Of a stretch of DNA of 64,000 bases, positions 53,916 through 63,108 are shown piece after piece. The first letter of the stretch is position 1. Each line of letters begins with the position of its first letter. The notes under the pieces were generated by a model that saw only the letters and a program-made list of their open reading frames with translations, did not search any database and had not been told where the DNA came from. Source of the DNA: JABDIY01 sp963803875 (GTDB lineage: Bacteria; Actinomycetota; Acidimicrobiia; Acidimicrobiales; SZUA-35); assembly GCA_963803875.1 (NCBI GenBank), contig CAWDOA010000008.1:434001-498000 (forward strand), in the 5' to 3' direction. Both the position numbers and the translations under genes were made by a program.

Positions 53916-54366
53916 CTTGACGATGCTCCTTCGGCTTCAGGCCTGGGTAGGCCATTGAGGCGGATACGTAACGAAGTTCCCACACCAGCAACCCGAGGTG
54001 GGTGACGATGAGGGTAATTCCCATTGGAACGATTCGGACCCATTCTTGATCGGCAACCGCCAGGATCGCTAGGAAGATCAACCCGAGGCGGAGTGCGAAG
54101 CCGCCCAGGGCGGCCCCGAATACGAGTGCGAAGTTGATCTGAGCCGCTTTTCCGATCATCAGGGCGGCGAGCACGAAGTTGACCACGACGATCGCCACGG
54201 CATAACCGACCGACAGGACACCGTCGGTTCCGCCGAGAAGCGCACCAAACAAGATCACGACCGGTATCAGGAACACCGACCGCTTTGCCATGTCGAGCGC
54301 GACCTGCGTGGCGGGTGACGGCCCTTCGAGACGATCGAGCTGCTCGTTGATCCCGGCGCTGCTCAC
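53890..54366 (-). CDS. AtpI-like membrane protein of the ATP synthase operon
   Basis: From GTG 54366, 158 residues with four hydrophobic segments (SVFLIPVVILFGALLGGTDG; GYAVAIVVVNFVLAALMIG; NFALVFGAALGGFALRLGLI; VPMGITLIVTHLGLLVWELR). Its place just before atpB and its layout fit AtpI-type proteins, which assist c-ring assembly or ion supply. The GTG overlaps the upstream stop by 4 bases; its own end overlaps atpB by 26 bases. Confidence 0.72.
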   Translation of the reverse strand: MSSAGINEQLDRLEGPSPATQVALDMAKRSVFLIPVVILFGALLGGTDGVLSVGYAVAIVVVNFVLAALMIGKAAQINFALVFGAALGGFALRLGLIFLAILAVADQEWVRIVPMGITLIVTHLGLLVWELRYVSASMAYPGLKPKEHRQGVREPVRS

Positions 54367-54596
54367 AAGGCCTCCTCGGCCATGATCCGAACCAAGTTCT
54401 TGTACCGGTAGTAGAGCGAGGCCGACGCTCCGATGAACCCGAACACACTGAACACGACAACCAGGTAGGGTCCGGTTCCCAACCACCGATCGAGTCCGTA
54501 GCCGAACAGACCGACCAACATGGCGGAAAACACGAGCTCGTATGCTCCGGTGCTGTGCATCACCGATTCGGTGAGTGGTGTAGGACGGCTGTTCAT
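54363..54596 (-). CDS. atpZ: AtpZ/AtpI-like small membrane protein
   Basis: From ATG 54596, 77 residues with two membrane segments: STGAYELVFSAMLVGLFGYG and LVVVFSVFGFIGASASLYYR, with the intervening LDRWLGTGP turn typical of AtpZ. First gene of the ATP synthase operon. AtpZ is thought to work with AtpI in c-ring or Mg2+-related functions. Confidence 0.78.
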   Translation of the reverse strand: MNSRPTPLTESVMHSTGAYELVFSAMLVGLFGYGLDRWLGTGPYLVVVFSVFGFIGASASLYYRYKNLVRIMAEEAL

Positions 54597-54765
54597 GGGC
54601 ATGAAGCATGGCCGGAGGGCTGACCGGACCCGACAGAGCTTAGCGCCGCATCAACCGCAAAACACATTCTGAACAGCCGCGGCGTCGTGGCTTGACCGGC
54701 CATCACCACGGGCGAAGGTACCCGGTCGCTTCAGCCGGACAAGAAAAGTGACGAAGGACATCGTT

Positions 54766-54957
54766 GTGAAACTGTTGATGCACCCCGGAGTAGCACTGTT
54801 CGGGCTTGCTGTGCTCGCTCTCATCGTTTGGCTTGCTGCGCCGTCGCTACCGATACTGGGCGGGTTCATCAAGTTCGCGGCGTTCATCACCATGATCTTC
54901 GGATTGGTGGGCGGGTTCTTCCTGACAGTCATGGTGAACAGGGCCGAGGCCCCCTGA
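54766..54957 (+). CDS. Small two-helix membrane protein (paralogue of the gene at 60445)
   Basis: From GTG 54766 (GAAGGA 7 bases upstream), 63 residues: VKLLMHPGVALFGLAVLALI, a short PSLPILGG turn, then ITMIFGLVGGFFLTVMVNRA. It matches, position by position, the protein at 60445-60645 (MKLLLHPGGALF; AMIFGVIGGVFLTIMMRKGE). Divergent from the ATP synthase operon. Function unknown. Confidence 0.65.
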   Translation: MKLLMHPGVALFGLAVLALIVWLAAPSLPILGGFIKFAAFITMIFGLVGGFFLTVMVNRAEAP

Positions 54958-54996
54958 CAACTCCCGGCCTCACCTAACCCATATGGCAGAATCACT

Positions 54997-55027
54997 CGGA
55001 GCTGGGCCCGTTTCGGACCCAACTCCG
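54997..55027 (-). terminator. Hairpin downstream of the sugar transferase
   Basis: On the minus strand CGGAGTTGGGTCCG and CGGGCCCAGCTCCG form a stem of about 13 bp using G-U pairs that would be C-A mismatches on the plus strand, so it suits minus-strand RNA. It lies about 33 bases after the sugar transferase stop. No T tract follows. Confidence 0.45.
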
Positions 55028-55059
55028 GGGGTGATCAGTCGTTCTTGTTGTCGTGGCCG

Positions 55060-55716
55060 TCAAACACTTGGATCGAGCAGTGCGCTCCGAGATGGTTGAA
55101 CGGGTCGAACGTGATCCGCTTCCTCTAGAGGCCTTCGGCCTTGACCATTTTGAGAAATGACCTGATACAAGACCGACAGATCGAAAGCCAGCAACGCATA
55201 TGCGCTCGAGGATTGAACCCGTTCGTAGTATGCATCGCTCTGATCGATGGAGAACTCTTCGGTGCCCTTCCCTATTTGATGGCTTCCGGTCAGGCCTGCC
55301 CTCAGATACTTCAAGGCCGTATTGCCGTTCTTCAGGTCTTTCTGGTACACGCTGTTGATGCGAGGCCTCGGCCCCACCAGCGTCATCGTTCCGATCAAGA
55401 TGCAGAACAGTTGAGGCAGTTCGTCGAGATAGCCCTTGATGATCAAACGACCCATGCGAGTTGAATTCTTGGGGTCGAACTGAAAGAAGGTTGCGGAGTC
55501 CCGCTCCGTCAGGCCTTGAATCACCGAGAGTTTCAGCGTACGAAACTTGTACAAACTGAAAGGTTGCCCTTGAGACATTCGAGTTTCACTGTAGAAAACC
55601 GGCCCACGAGCCTCGCTGTCCCACAATCCCTCCAGCCGGATACCGATCGCGATCAACAACATCACGGGTGAGAACAAAATCAACAATGGAAGTATGAGGA
55701 ACTTTGTCCGCGACAT
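55060..55716 (-). CDS. Bacterial sugar transferase (polyprenyl-phosphate glycosyl-1-phosphate transferase)
   Basis: A 218-residue monotopic enzyme that puts a sugar-1-phosphate on undecaprenyl phosphate. Membrane re-entrant helix FLILPLLILFSPVMLLIAIG, then PVFYSETRMSQGQPFSLYKF, the catalytic acidic pair in KGYLDELPQLFCILIGTMTL and VGPRPRINSVYQK. Base composition is clearly lower in GC (about 50% in a sampled 60-base stretch, 55441-55500) than the flanks, and codon use is more AT-rich, suggesting transfer. No glycosyltransferase or polymer genes are adjacent. Confidence 0.85.
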   Translation of the reverse strand: MSRTKFLILPLLILFSPVMLLIAIGIRLEGLWDSEARGPVFYSETRMSQGQPFSLYKFRTLKLSVIQGLTERDSATFFQFDPKNSTRMGRLIIKGYLDELPQLFCILIGTMTLVGPRPRINSVYQKDLKNGNTALKYLRAGLTGSHQIGKGTEEFSIDQSDAYYERVQSSSAYALLAFDLSVLYQVISQNGQGRRPLEEADHVRPVQPSRSALLDPSV

Positions 55717-55938
55717 ATTTCGGAGAGAAGGTGTTCATTCTTTGTTCCACTCTTGAAGGCACGTAACGGCAAGGCTTTCATCAACGTTCGTACCCCCTCG
55801 GCCGCTTCACGGTGGTTGTTAGCCCAACTGGCAATGGACCATCGCATCTTCGAATCCATCGGCCGAGTCCGAACCGCCTTCCGAGCACTCACCGCTACCG
55901 CAGCCCCTGCGCTCAGGCAGTCCCAGGACAGATCCGGG

Positions 55939-56757
55939 CTAGACGGCTCGCACCAGAGCGTCGATCAGCCCAAGCATCCGGTCGGTCGATGCGGCCGCGA
56001 CCTCGAGCACCTCCTGGTGGTTCAGAGAGCTGGTCAGACCGGCTGCGAGATTGGTGACCAGGGAGACCCCGGCGACCTCGGCGCCGAGGTGTTTGGCAGC
56101 GATGGCCTCCAGGACCGTGGACATGCCGACCAGGGTTGCGCCCATCGCACCCAACATCCGGATCTCCGCCGGTGTCTCGAAGGCTCCTCCGAGCAGTCCC
56201 GCGTACACCCCTTCGGTGAGTGAGGCGTCGTGACGGATCGCCGCATTGCGCAAACGTTTCGAGTAGAGCTCGGTGAGATCGCAGAACCGGCCCGGGAAGC
56301 CCGAGGGTGGCTCGGGCCCCACCAACGGCGTTGTCCCGGTGAGGTTCAACTGGTCGCTCAAGAGCACCGGCGTGCCGGGAGGGATGTTCGGGTTGAGACC
56401 TCCGGCTGCGTTGGTGAGGATGATTGTTCGACAGCCGGCGAGGACGGCCGCCCGCACCGGATGTACGACCTCGTGGGGGCCGTAGCCCTCATAGAGGTGA
56501 CTGCGACCTCCAAAGACCCACACCGAGGTCTGGTCCACATCGACCGCCCGCACCACGTTGGAATGGCCGGCGACGGTGGGGGCGACGCAACCGGGAATCT
56601 CCTCGAGGGGCATCTCGGCACGGACCGCACCGATGGCTTGGGCCGCAGCGGCCCAGCCTGAGCCGAGGACCACGGCGACCTCGGCCTCGCCGAGCTGCTC
56701 GATCATCGATGGTGCAGCCGACCGGGCACGTTCGAGGGGATGGGCGGTGTCGGTCAT
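55939..56757 (-). CDS. punA: Purine nucleoside phosphorylase
   Basis: From ATG 56757 (AGAGGA upstream), 272 residues, the trimeric low-mass PNP type. Phosphate and sugar site motifs: VVLGSGWAAAA, APTVAGHSNVVRA, GGRSHLYEGYGPHEVVHPVR, TNAAGGLNPNIPPG, GVYAGLLGGAFETPAEIRML and GMSTVLEAIAAKHLG. It splits purine nucleosides to base and ribose-1-phosphate in salvage. The base-site Asn is in LVTNLAAG. Confidence 0.92.
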   Translation of the reverse strand: MTDTAHPLERARSAAPSMIEQLGEAEVAVVLGSGWAAAAQAIGAVRAEMPLEEIPGCVAPTVAGHSNVVRAVDVDQTSVWVFGGRSHLYEGYGPHEVVHPVRAAVLAGCRTIILTNAAGGLNPNIPPGTPVLLSDQLNLTGTTPLVGPEPPSGFPGRFCDLTELYSKRLRNAAIRHDASLTEGVYAGLLGGAFETPAEIRMLGAMGATLVGMSTVLEAIAAKHLGAEVAGVSLVTNLAAGLTSSLNHQEVLEVAAASTDRMLGLIDALVRAV

Positions 56758-56807
56758 CGGTCCTCTTTCCATGTTTTTGGCCAATCGATCAACCTTGACC
56801 TCAGAAG

Positions 56808-58127
56808 TTAGTCGAGTGGTATGCGATGAAGTTCACCGGTGATGGGCGTTGATCCGGTAGGGCCGATGACCATCCGACCCGGCGTGCCCTGGCCGACCGA
56901 GACGTAGAGGGCATCGTCGGACAGGGTGATATTCGTCGGCTGATCGAGCTTGTTGGCCACCACAACGGGCTCACCTTCATCGGTGGGATACATGGTCACA
57001 CTTCCAGCAAAGCGGGCGTAACCTCCCGGATCCGGCGCTGCATCCGGATCGAAGAGATCGAAGTCTCGTGGCATCCGCGCTGAGGGCCAGACGCTTGTCA
57101 ACTCGACCACGAAGACATTGCCGGCTTCGTCGACGGCGACATCGACCGCGGTCGTCAAACCGATGATCGCATCTGTTTGCCGCCCTGTTTCCGGATCGAC
57201 GCGAACGACCACGGAGTCACCAGGCCAGAAGGAGAGGACGCTTCCGAAGTAATCGCCAATTTGGCCCGAGAACAGCGCCACCAGAACATCGCCTGTGGTC
57301 GGGTCGATTGCGACTCCAGCGGGGACTGCTTGTTGCCCCCGCTCCAGTTCGGAGAACTCTGCGACGATGCGAATCTCCCCGTCCATCGTGACGGCGATCA
57401 GCCGGTTCGCCCCGCTTTCGACCACGTAGAGCGCCTCCGCGGCGCCATCCCACGCGAGCGTGTTCATCGTTGCGTTGCGGACGATGAGGGTGGGACCCAA
57501 GCCCGATTCGATGTCGAGTTCGACCACATTGATTCCCACCGGGCTGCCATCGGCGACGTAGCCCTCCGAGGGGTCATCACGCGTGAGAAACATCGTTCCG
57601 TCGTCCAACCCGACGATGTCGCCCATCCCACCAACCTCATCGTGGCCGGTCCCGAATTGGGTCAGCGTGTTGTAGCTCGCGATCTGCGTAATTATCGGCT
57701 CGATCTCGCCAGGGTCGTCGTAGTCGCCGTCGTCATTCATGTCATCGAAGACGCTGACGCGTCCGGTCTCCAACTCTGGGTCCTTTGTCTCGATCCCATT
57801 GCCCGCTTCAACGACCACCAGCCGGCCGTCAGGCAGCACCGCAACACCACGGGGGTTCTGTAGCCCGGTGGCCACCCTCGTGGCGGCGGCTGTGAGATCG
57901 ACCCCGCTCGGATTCTCTATCGCAACCGCGGGACGGGCATCCCCCGACTCACGTAGCTGAGCGATGACGATCATTGCCGACGAGAGCGCCAGCAGGCTGA
58001 CTCCGAGAACCAGATACGTCGATCGGGGGATTCTCCTGAAGAGCGCCGTCGCGGGAGTCAGTTCACCGGTGTCAACCGGTTCGGGTTGTCGCTGCACCAT
58101 CCCAGTCTCGCCGAGACCTCGTGCCAA
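56808..58127 (-). CDS. ScyD/ScyE-family beta-propeller protein with membrane anchor
   Basis: A 439-residue protein: a cytoplasmic lead, one membrane helix (YLVLGVSLLALSSAMIVIAQ), then an exported propeller-like body with NPRGVAVLPDGRLVVVEAGN, FGTGHDEVGGMGDIVGLDD, AVDVAVDEAGNVFVVELTSV and LDQPTNITLSDDALYVSVGQ. ScyD/E-like proteins have NHL-type blades; the role outside scytonemin producers is unknown. Start 58127 or 58100 (MVQRQPEPV). Confidence 0.8.
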   Translation of the reverse strand: MARGLGETGMVQRQPEPVDTGELTPATALFRRIPRSTYLVLGVSLLALSSAMIVIAQLRESGDARPAVAIENPSGVDLTAAATRVATGLQNPRGVAVLPDGRLVVVEAGNGIETKDPELETGRVSVFDDMNDDGDYDDPGEIEPIITQIASYNTLTQFGTGHDEVGGMGDIVGLDDGTMFLTRDDPSEGYVADGSPVGINVVELDIESGLGPTLIVRNATMNTLAWDGAAEALYVVESGANRLIAVTMDGEIRIVAEFSELERGQQAVPAGVAIDPTTGDVLVALFSGQIGDYFGSVLSFWPGDSVVVRVDPETGRQTDAIIGLTTAVDVAVDEAGNVFVVELTSVWPSARMPRDFDLFDPDAAPDPGGYARFAGSVTMYPTDEGEPVVVANKLDQPTNITLSDDALYVSVGQGTPGRMVIGPTGSTPITGELHRIPLD

Positions 58128-58273
58128 CTGCGAGTTGAGCTCGGTTCTGGATTCGGCGATGGTCTGAGCCGAAGAGCCGCCAGTTCGTACCCGCTACCCC
58201 GACTGGAGAGCATCGAACTTGGTTCGGTACCATGGCGGCTCGATCGTGGGCTCCGCTCACGGAGAGGACCACG

Positions 58274-59152
58274 ATGACTCGACGCACAAGAACCTCGATC
58301 ATCGGTATCGCCGTCAGCGTCGGCGTCGGGCTACTCATCGCACTCGCCGGAGGTCAGGGGAGTTCGGAGGTGGGCGGCCTCGCCGTGTTCGCGCTGTGCG
58401 GCATCATCGCCTTCGCAATCCAGTTCGTGGTCTTCGTGCCGTCGTATATGGCCCGCACGGAGCACTACTACGACCTCACTGGCAGCGCCACCTACCTCAC
58501 CGCCATCGCCGTCGCTGTAGTGGCCTCCGACGATCTCGACGCTCGTGCCGCCGTGACCGCGGTCCTCGTCGTGGTTTGGGCCAGCCGACTGGGGACGTTC
58601 CTCTTTCGCCGAGTGAAGCGTGATGGCGGCGACGGCCGGTTCGACAAGATCAAGCATGACCCGCTGCGGTTCTTCATGATGTGGTCGATCCAAGGCCTCT
58701 GGGTCTTCCTCACCGCAGCCTGCGCGCTGGCGATCATCACCAGCGCCGAACGGGAGCAGTTCGGCGTGTTTGCTGCGCTTGGTCTGGTGGTGTGGCTCGC
58801 CGGCTTCGCAATCGAGGTGATCGCCGACAACCAGAAGAAGGCGTTCCGAGCAGATCCTGTGAATCAGGGCCGCTTCATCAACGTCGGCTTGTGGGCCTGG
58901 TCGCGGCACCCCAACTACTTCGGGGAGATCGTTTTGTGGACCGGCATCGCCGTCATCGCACTGCCAATCCTGTCCGGTTGGCGTTGGCTGATGCTCATCT
59001 CTCCGGTCTTCGTCTTCGCATTGTTGACTCGGGTCAGCGGCGTCCCCATGCTCGAGGCCCGCAGCGACGAAAGGTGGGGCGACGAGCCCGCTTATCAGGA
59101 GTACAAGGCCTCCACACCGACCCTGTTTCTGCGGCCGCCGACCGCCCGTTGA
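58274..59152 (+). CDS. DUF1295 (steroid 5-alpha-reductase-like) membrane protein
   Basis: From ATG 58274 (GAGAGGACC upstream), 292 residues and about seven membrane segments. Typical are ARTEHYYDLTGSATYLTAIA, FLFRRVKRDGGDGRFDKIKH, the C-terminal NAD(P)H/lipid motif GLWAWSRHPNYFGEIVLWTG and LTRVSGVPMLEARSDERWGD. Relatives reduce or methylate lipids; the substrate is unknown. Divergent from the ScyD/E-like gene. The 233 bases that follow (59153-59385) show no gene. Confidence 0.87.
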   Translation: MTRRTRTSIIGIAVSVGVGLLIALAGGQGSSEVGGLAVFALCGIIAFAIQFVVFVPSYMARTEHYYDLTGSATYLTAIAVAVVASDDLDARAAVTAVLVVVWASRLGTFLFRRVKRDGGDGRFDKIKHDPLRFFMMWSIQGLWVFLTAACALAIITSAEREQFGVFAALGLVVWLAGFAIEVIADNQKKAFRADPVNQGRFINVGLWAWSRHPNYFGEIVLWTGIAVIALPILSGWRWLMLISPVFVFALLTRVSGVPMLEARSDERWGDEPAYQEYKASTPTLFLRPPTAR

Positions 59153-59385
59153 CCAGATCCAGGCATCTGGCTGTGCAGACGCTTGGCTCTGAGGGCCTGG
59201 TCGGGACGCGGCCCGCTCGGCTAGGAGGCTGCTGATTAATGCCGTTGAGGTTCAGGGCGGCCAGACGCCGTCCACGCAAGGACGCAGATTCTGACACTCC
59301 TTGTGAGCGGAATGGCAGGATTGAGGACGAAGCGTGGGCGGATGGAAGGGCGTTCTGGGCCCGGCATGTATTGATCAGCAGTCTC

Positions 59386-60445
59386 CTAGTCCTTGACCTT
59401 TCGGCGAAGGGCTGACGCAAAGTTGGTGAGGGCCTTTCCGACGTACTCGTCGGCGTTGGTGAACACCGTCTGAGCAGAGTCACTGAAACCGGCGCCTGCT
59501 GTCGATAGGTCGTCGATGAGAGGCGGTTCATCGCCTCGCCTGACATAGTCGCCCTTGAGAATATCGGTGTAGTTGCCTTCCTCTGCGTATCGATCCAGCT
59601 CCCGAACTCTGATCACCGGGAAGGGGTGGGTTCGGCCCGCAGTCGCCATGAACTTGAAAAAAGTGTCGAGGCCCTGGCTGTCGCTGTAATCGCGACTCTG
59701 CTCCCGCAGTGCATCGACGTTGATTGTCCCTTCCCTCCCGCGGACACCGCCGGCCATCACGCCGAGAGCACCAACGGCACGATCGAGGTCTTGCACCGCG
59801 ATCAATCCAGCGCGGTCGCATGAGATTTCGGCTTTCCGATTCCATTCCAGCAGTGCCAGCGTGATCGGTGCAACCGCCTGTCCGATGACGGGCAGGACGG
59901 CGCCGGAGAATTGTAGGAGCAGGAAGAGCAACGTTCTGTAGAGGGCGTGCTCGCTCATGATGTGCCCGACTTCGTGGCCGAGGACGAAGCGAACCTCTTC
60001 CGGGTTCGACAGTTCGATGAGCGAGCTGTTGAGGACGATGAACGGCTTGTCGACGCCAACCGCGCCGGCGTTGGCCAGCGGCGTTTGGGAAACGTACAGG
60101 CGAGGGACCGGCCAGTCGAGAGTGGCGCACACCTCCACCAGGGTCTTGTGAAGATCTGGATACTGGGTGGGTCCAACCTCCAGTGCCTGGGCGGTGAAGA
60201 TCAACTTCACGTTCCGTTCTCCGATCGCGCCGATCACCTTGCGTATCACACGATCGAATCCGGGAATGGTTCGCAAAGCGTGGAGCGCTGCCCGATCGGT
60301 GGCGTGCTCCCACGACGCAGCCGAAATGTCCGGAAAGGCCATCCGCGTCGGCTTGGCGGTTCGCTTCGCCACCGCCTTCTTCGCGACCGCCTTCTTCCTG
60401 GCCGACTTCTTGGCGGACTTTCTTGGCCGGCTTCTTATCCGCCAT
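59386..60445 (-). pseudogene. M48 metallopeptidase with Lys/Ala-rich N-terminal tail, one frameshift
   Basis: The peptidase has the zinc motif VRFVLGHEVGHIMSEHALYR, a downstream ligand in EWNRKAEISCDRAGLIAVQD and a hydrophobic stretch LLFLLLQFSGAVLPVIGQAV. The N-terminus begins MADKKPAKK (60445); one surplus G near 60418 shifts the frame, after which it reads SAKKSARKKAVAKKAVAKR and joins TAKPTRMAFPDISAA. Rebuilt length about 353 residues. The ATG overlaps the stop of the small membrane protein upstream by one base (TGATG). The tail resembles histone-H1-like PAKK repeats. Confidence 0.85.
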
Positions 60446-60645
60446 CAGGCGGACGCCTCGCCTTTCCGCATCATGATCGTGAGGAAGACCCCGCCGATCA
60501 CTCCGAAGATCATGGCGAAGAACGCGATCGTCATCAGTGCGCCACCGACGAGCGGGACCCGATCGATGGGCACGAACCGCCGCAGCATGAATGCGAGGGC
60601 CGCCATCACGAAGAGCGCTCCTCCCGGATGAAGCAGTAGTTTCAT
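60445..60645 (-). CDS. Small two-helix membrane protein (paralogue of the gene at 54766)
   Basis: From ATG 60645, 66 residues: MKLLLHPGGALFVMAALAFM, a basic/Pro turn (RRFVPIDRVPLVGG) and FFAMIFGVIGGVFLTIMMRK. Same pattern as the protein at 54766-54957. Translationally coupled (TGATG) to the M48 peptidase, so the two products may act together in the membrane. Function unknown. Confidence 0.68.
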   Translation of the reverse strand: MKLLLHPGGALFVMAALAFMLRRFVPIDRVPLVGGALMTIAFFAMIFGVIGGVFLTIMMRKGEASA

Positions 60646-60687
60646 GTTCTTCAAGGTACTCGAACTACTTCGTTCGGTGAACTCGCC

Positions 60688-61797
60688 TCAGGTGACGCGC
60701 TGCCGCTGGGAGCCTGGCGCAAACAGCGTGAACAAGATCAGACCCAGCGCCGCCACTCCGACCGGCACGATGGCGTCTCCGGAACCCTCGTTGTAGACCG
60801 GCCACAATACGAAGCCCGACAGCAGCGCCGTCCAGGCCCAGAGAATGAAGACGCTGCGAGCGTGTCCGTGGCCGAGCCGCATCAGGCGATGGTGCATGTG
60901 ATCTTTGTCGGCCGTAGCCAGGCTCTGGCGGCGGGTGGCGCGACGAATGATCGCGAAGATCGTGTCGACGATGGGTACACCCAGGATGACCAGTGGAATC
61001 ACCAACGGTGCGTAGAAGAAGAAGGTCTGCCCGCTGAAGGGATCGGGGGTACGGCCGCCCACGGCCATGGTGCTTGCCGCCATCAGCGAACCCAGCAGAA
61101 TTGCACCTCCGTCCCCCATGAAGATCTGGGCGGGATGAACGTTGTAGGGAAGGAAACCAACACAGATACCGAAGACGATGATGAGAGCAGCGGTCCCATG
61201 GTGGAGATCAGGAATCCCACCTCGAGAAGCCGCAGCGCATAGAAGAAGAAGGCGAGAGCGCCAATCCCTACGATTCCTGCGGCCAGTCCATCGAGACCGT
61301 CGATGAAGTTCACCGCATTGGCCATTCCCATCACCCACAGCACCGTGAGCAGGTAGGCCAGATCCCGGGTCCACCACGATCGGGTCTATGAACGGAATCC
61401 GGAAGTAGATGATGCTCACACCAAAGAGGTAGAGCATGCTGCCGGCGAGGACAATGCCCGCAGTCTTGGCCGGCGCGGAGATCTCCCTCAGATCATCCAG
61501 CACGCCTACGCCGTAGGCGATGATCCCACACCCCAGGATTGCCCACGGTTCGCTCGTTCCCGAGAACGCGTCGGGAAACCAGCCCGTTGCCGCGGCAACC
61601 GCCATGGCTGCCAAGAACCCCACAAACATCCCGCCTCCACCGAGTGTAGGTGTCGGCTCGGCGTGAACTGCCCGCTCGTTGGGGAGCACCTGAACTCCTC
61701 GGGTCACAGCGATCATCCGAAACACCGGCACGGTTGCCGCCGTGGCAATCGCCGCGACGAGGCCGATCGCCAAGTAGGAGAAAAGGTCGACCTGCAT
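60688..61797 (-). pseudogene. wecA: WecA/TagO-like undecaprenyl-phosphate GlcNAc-1-phosphate transferase, two frameshifts
   Basis: A polytopic enzyme starting cell-wall polymer synthesis on undecaprenyl phosphate. Motifs: PNERAVHAEPTPTLGGGGMF, the acidic pair in YGVGVLDDLREISAPAK, then, in a second frame (about 61370 to 61198), GMANAVNFIDGLDGLAAGIV, then in the first frame again QIFMGDGGAILLGSLMA and DKDHMHHRLMRLGHGHA (HxHHR-type motif). The two shifts cancel. About 369 residues with ten to eleven membrane segments. Confidence 0.87.
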
Positions 61798-61866
61798 CGC
61801 TGCGAGCCTAGTGGTTTGACAACTGCGGCCCGGGCGGGCCGGGGTGCCACCGATGCTTCGGTTTGG

Positions 61867-62998
61867 CTAGGGCTCCAGTTGTGCGATCAGCGCCTGAGTT
61901 GCATCGATGAACTCGTCGACGATGTCGAGCACCACTTGTCTGGTGGGCTTTGTCTTGTTCATGTCGCCAACGATCTGACCAACGAAGTAGTTCGCCAGTT
62001 TCTCTGCCCCGGTTCCCGGGGTATGAGCGGCGCGGTCGATCCGGCGGATCGCATCGTCGATCAGCATCGGCTGCATCGGCATACCAAGTGGGGCGGGGGT
62101 ATCGGGGTTCTCCCACTCGTCTGTCCACGCCGATTTCAGCATCCGGGCGTGTTTGCCGGTTCGAGACCTCGAGCGAATCGTGTCCGAGCTGGTGGCCTTC
62201 AGGAACTTCTCTTTGACCGCCGGATGGGTCTCCGCCTCCTCAGTCGTGAGCCACACCGACCCGCACCACACGCCCTGCGCACCCAGCGCCATGGCTGCCG
62301 CCATCTGGCGCCCTCGTCCAATGCCTCCGGCCGCCAGTACCGGAACGTCGACAGCATCGACCACCTCGGGTATCAAAACCATCGTGCCGATCTCGCCTGT
62401 ATGACCTCCGGCCTCAGATCCTTGAGCGATGATCACATCAACCCCTGCGTTCACGTGCCGCTCGGCGTGCTGGGCCTTGCCGGCGAGCGCCCCGACCAGC
62501 CGGCCTTCTTCTTTGACCCGGTCCACCATGTGTTTGGGGGGTGGGCCTAGGGCGTTTACGAGGAATCGGGCCTTATGGGCCAGTGCGATCTCGAGCTGTG
62601 GGGCAGCCCGATTGGCCGGAGAACGTAGCGTCGCCGGTTCGAGTTATCAGCGCTTCGTCGTCATCGGTGGCCCCGGGAACCTCATAGCGGGCCAGGATGT
62701 CGTCGACGAATGCTCGGTGTTCAGCCGGGATGAGTTGCTGGATTTGCTCCGACGAGTATCCACCCTCGTCGTCGCCGAGGTACTTGGCCGGGATGATCAG
62801 GTCGACGCCGTAAGGACGGTCGCCGATCTCCGCCTCGATCCAGTTGAGATCGATTTCGAGCTGTTCATCCGTGTGAGCCACCGCCCCCAGGACACCGAAA
62901 CCGCCCGCCTTCGATACCGCAGCCACCACATCTCGGCAATGACTGAAGGCGAAGATCGGGAACTCGATGCCGAACAGCTCGGTGATGTCGTTCTTCAT
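61867..62998 (-). pseudogene. Nitronate monooxygenase (2-nitropropane dioxygenase family), one frameshift
   Basis: An FMN TIM-barrel protein of about 377 residues. The first part (from ATG 62998) reads LFGIEFPIFAFSHCRDVVAA and AVSKAGGFGVLGAVAHTDEQ; after a shift near 62617 the next frame gives ANRAAPQLEIALAHKARFLV, VDVIIAQGSEAGGHTGEIGT and VLAAGGIGRGRQMAAAMALG. These are the flavin phosphate and catalytic-region motifs. It detoxifies nitronates, or may act on another substrate. Upstream and divergent is glyA. Confidence 0.85.
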
Positions 62999-63108
62999 GC
63001 CGGCAGTCTCCCACCGGCCCTGCGGTACTGCAACTTCGCTTCTGGTACCGTCGGTCAGTGGGCGAACCGAGCCGGTCCATTGAGCCAAACCCCCACTATC
63101 CTCATCGA

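Noticed and set aside
55753..56223. Plus-strand open frame of 156 codons beginning in the spacer next to the sugar transferase
   Set aside because: Most of it is antisense to purine nucleoside phosphorylase; the first 60 codons are not convincing protein. The spacer 55717-55938 seems to hold no gene.
63000..63108. Possible glycine or other riboswitch before glyA
   Set aside because: A short inverted repeat (GGTAC / GTACC) is present but the tandem glycine aptamer core is not.
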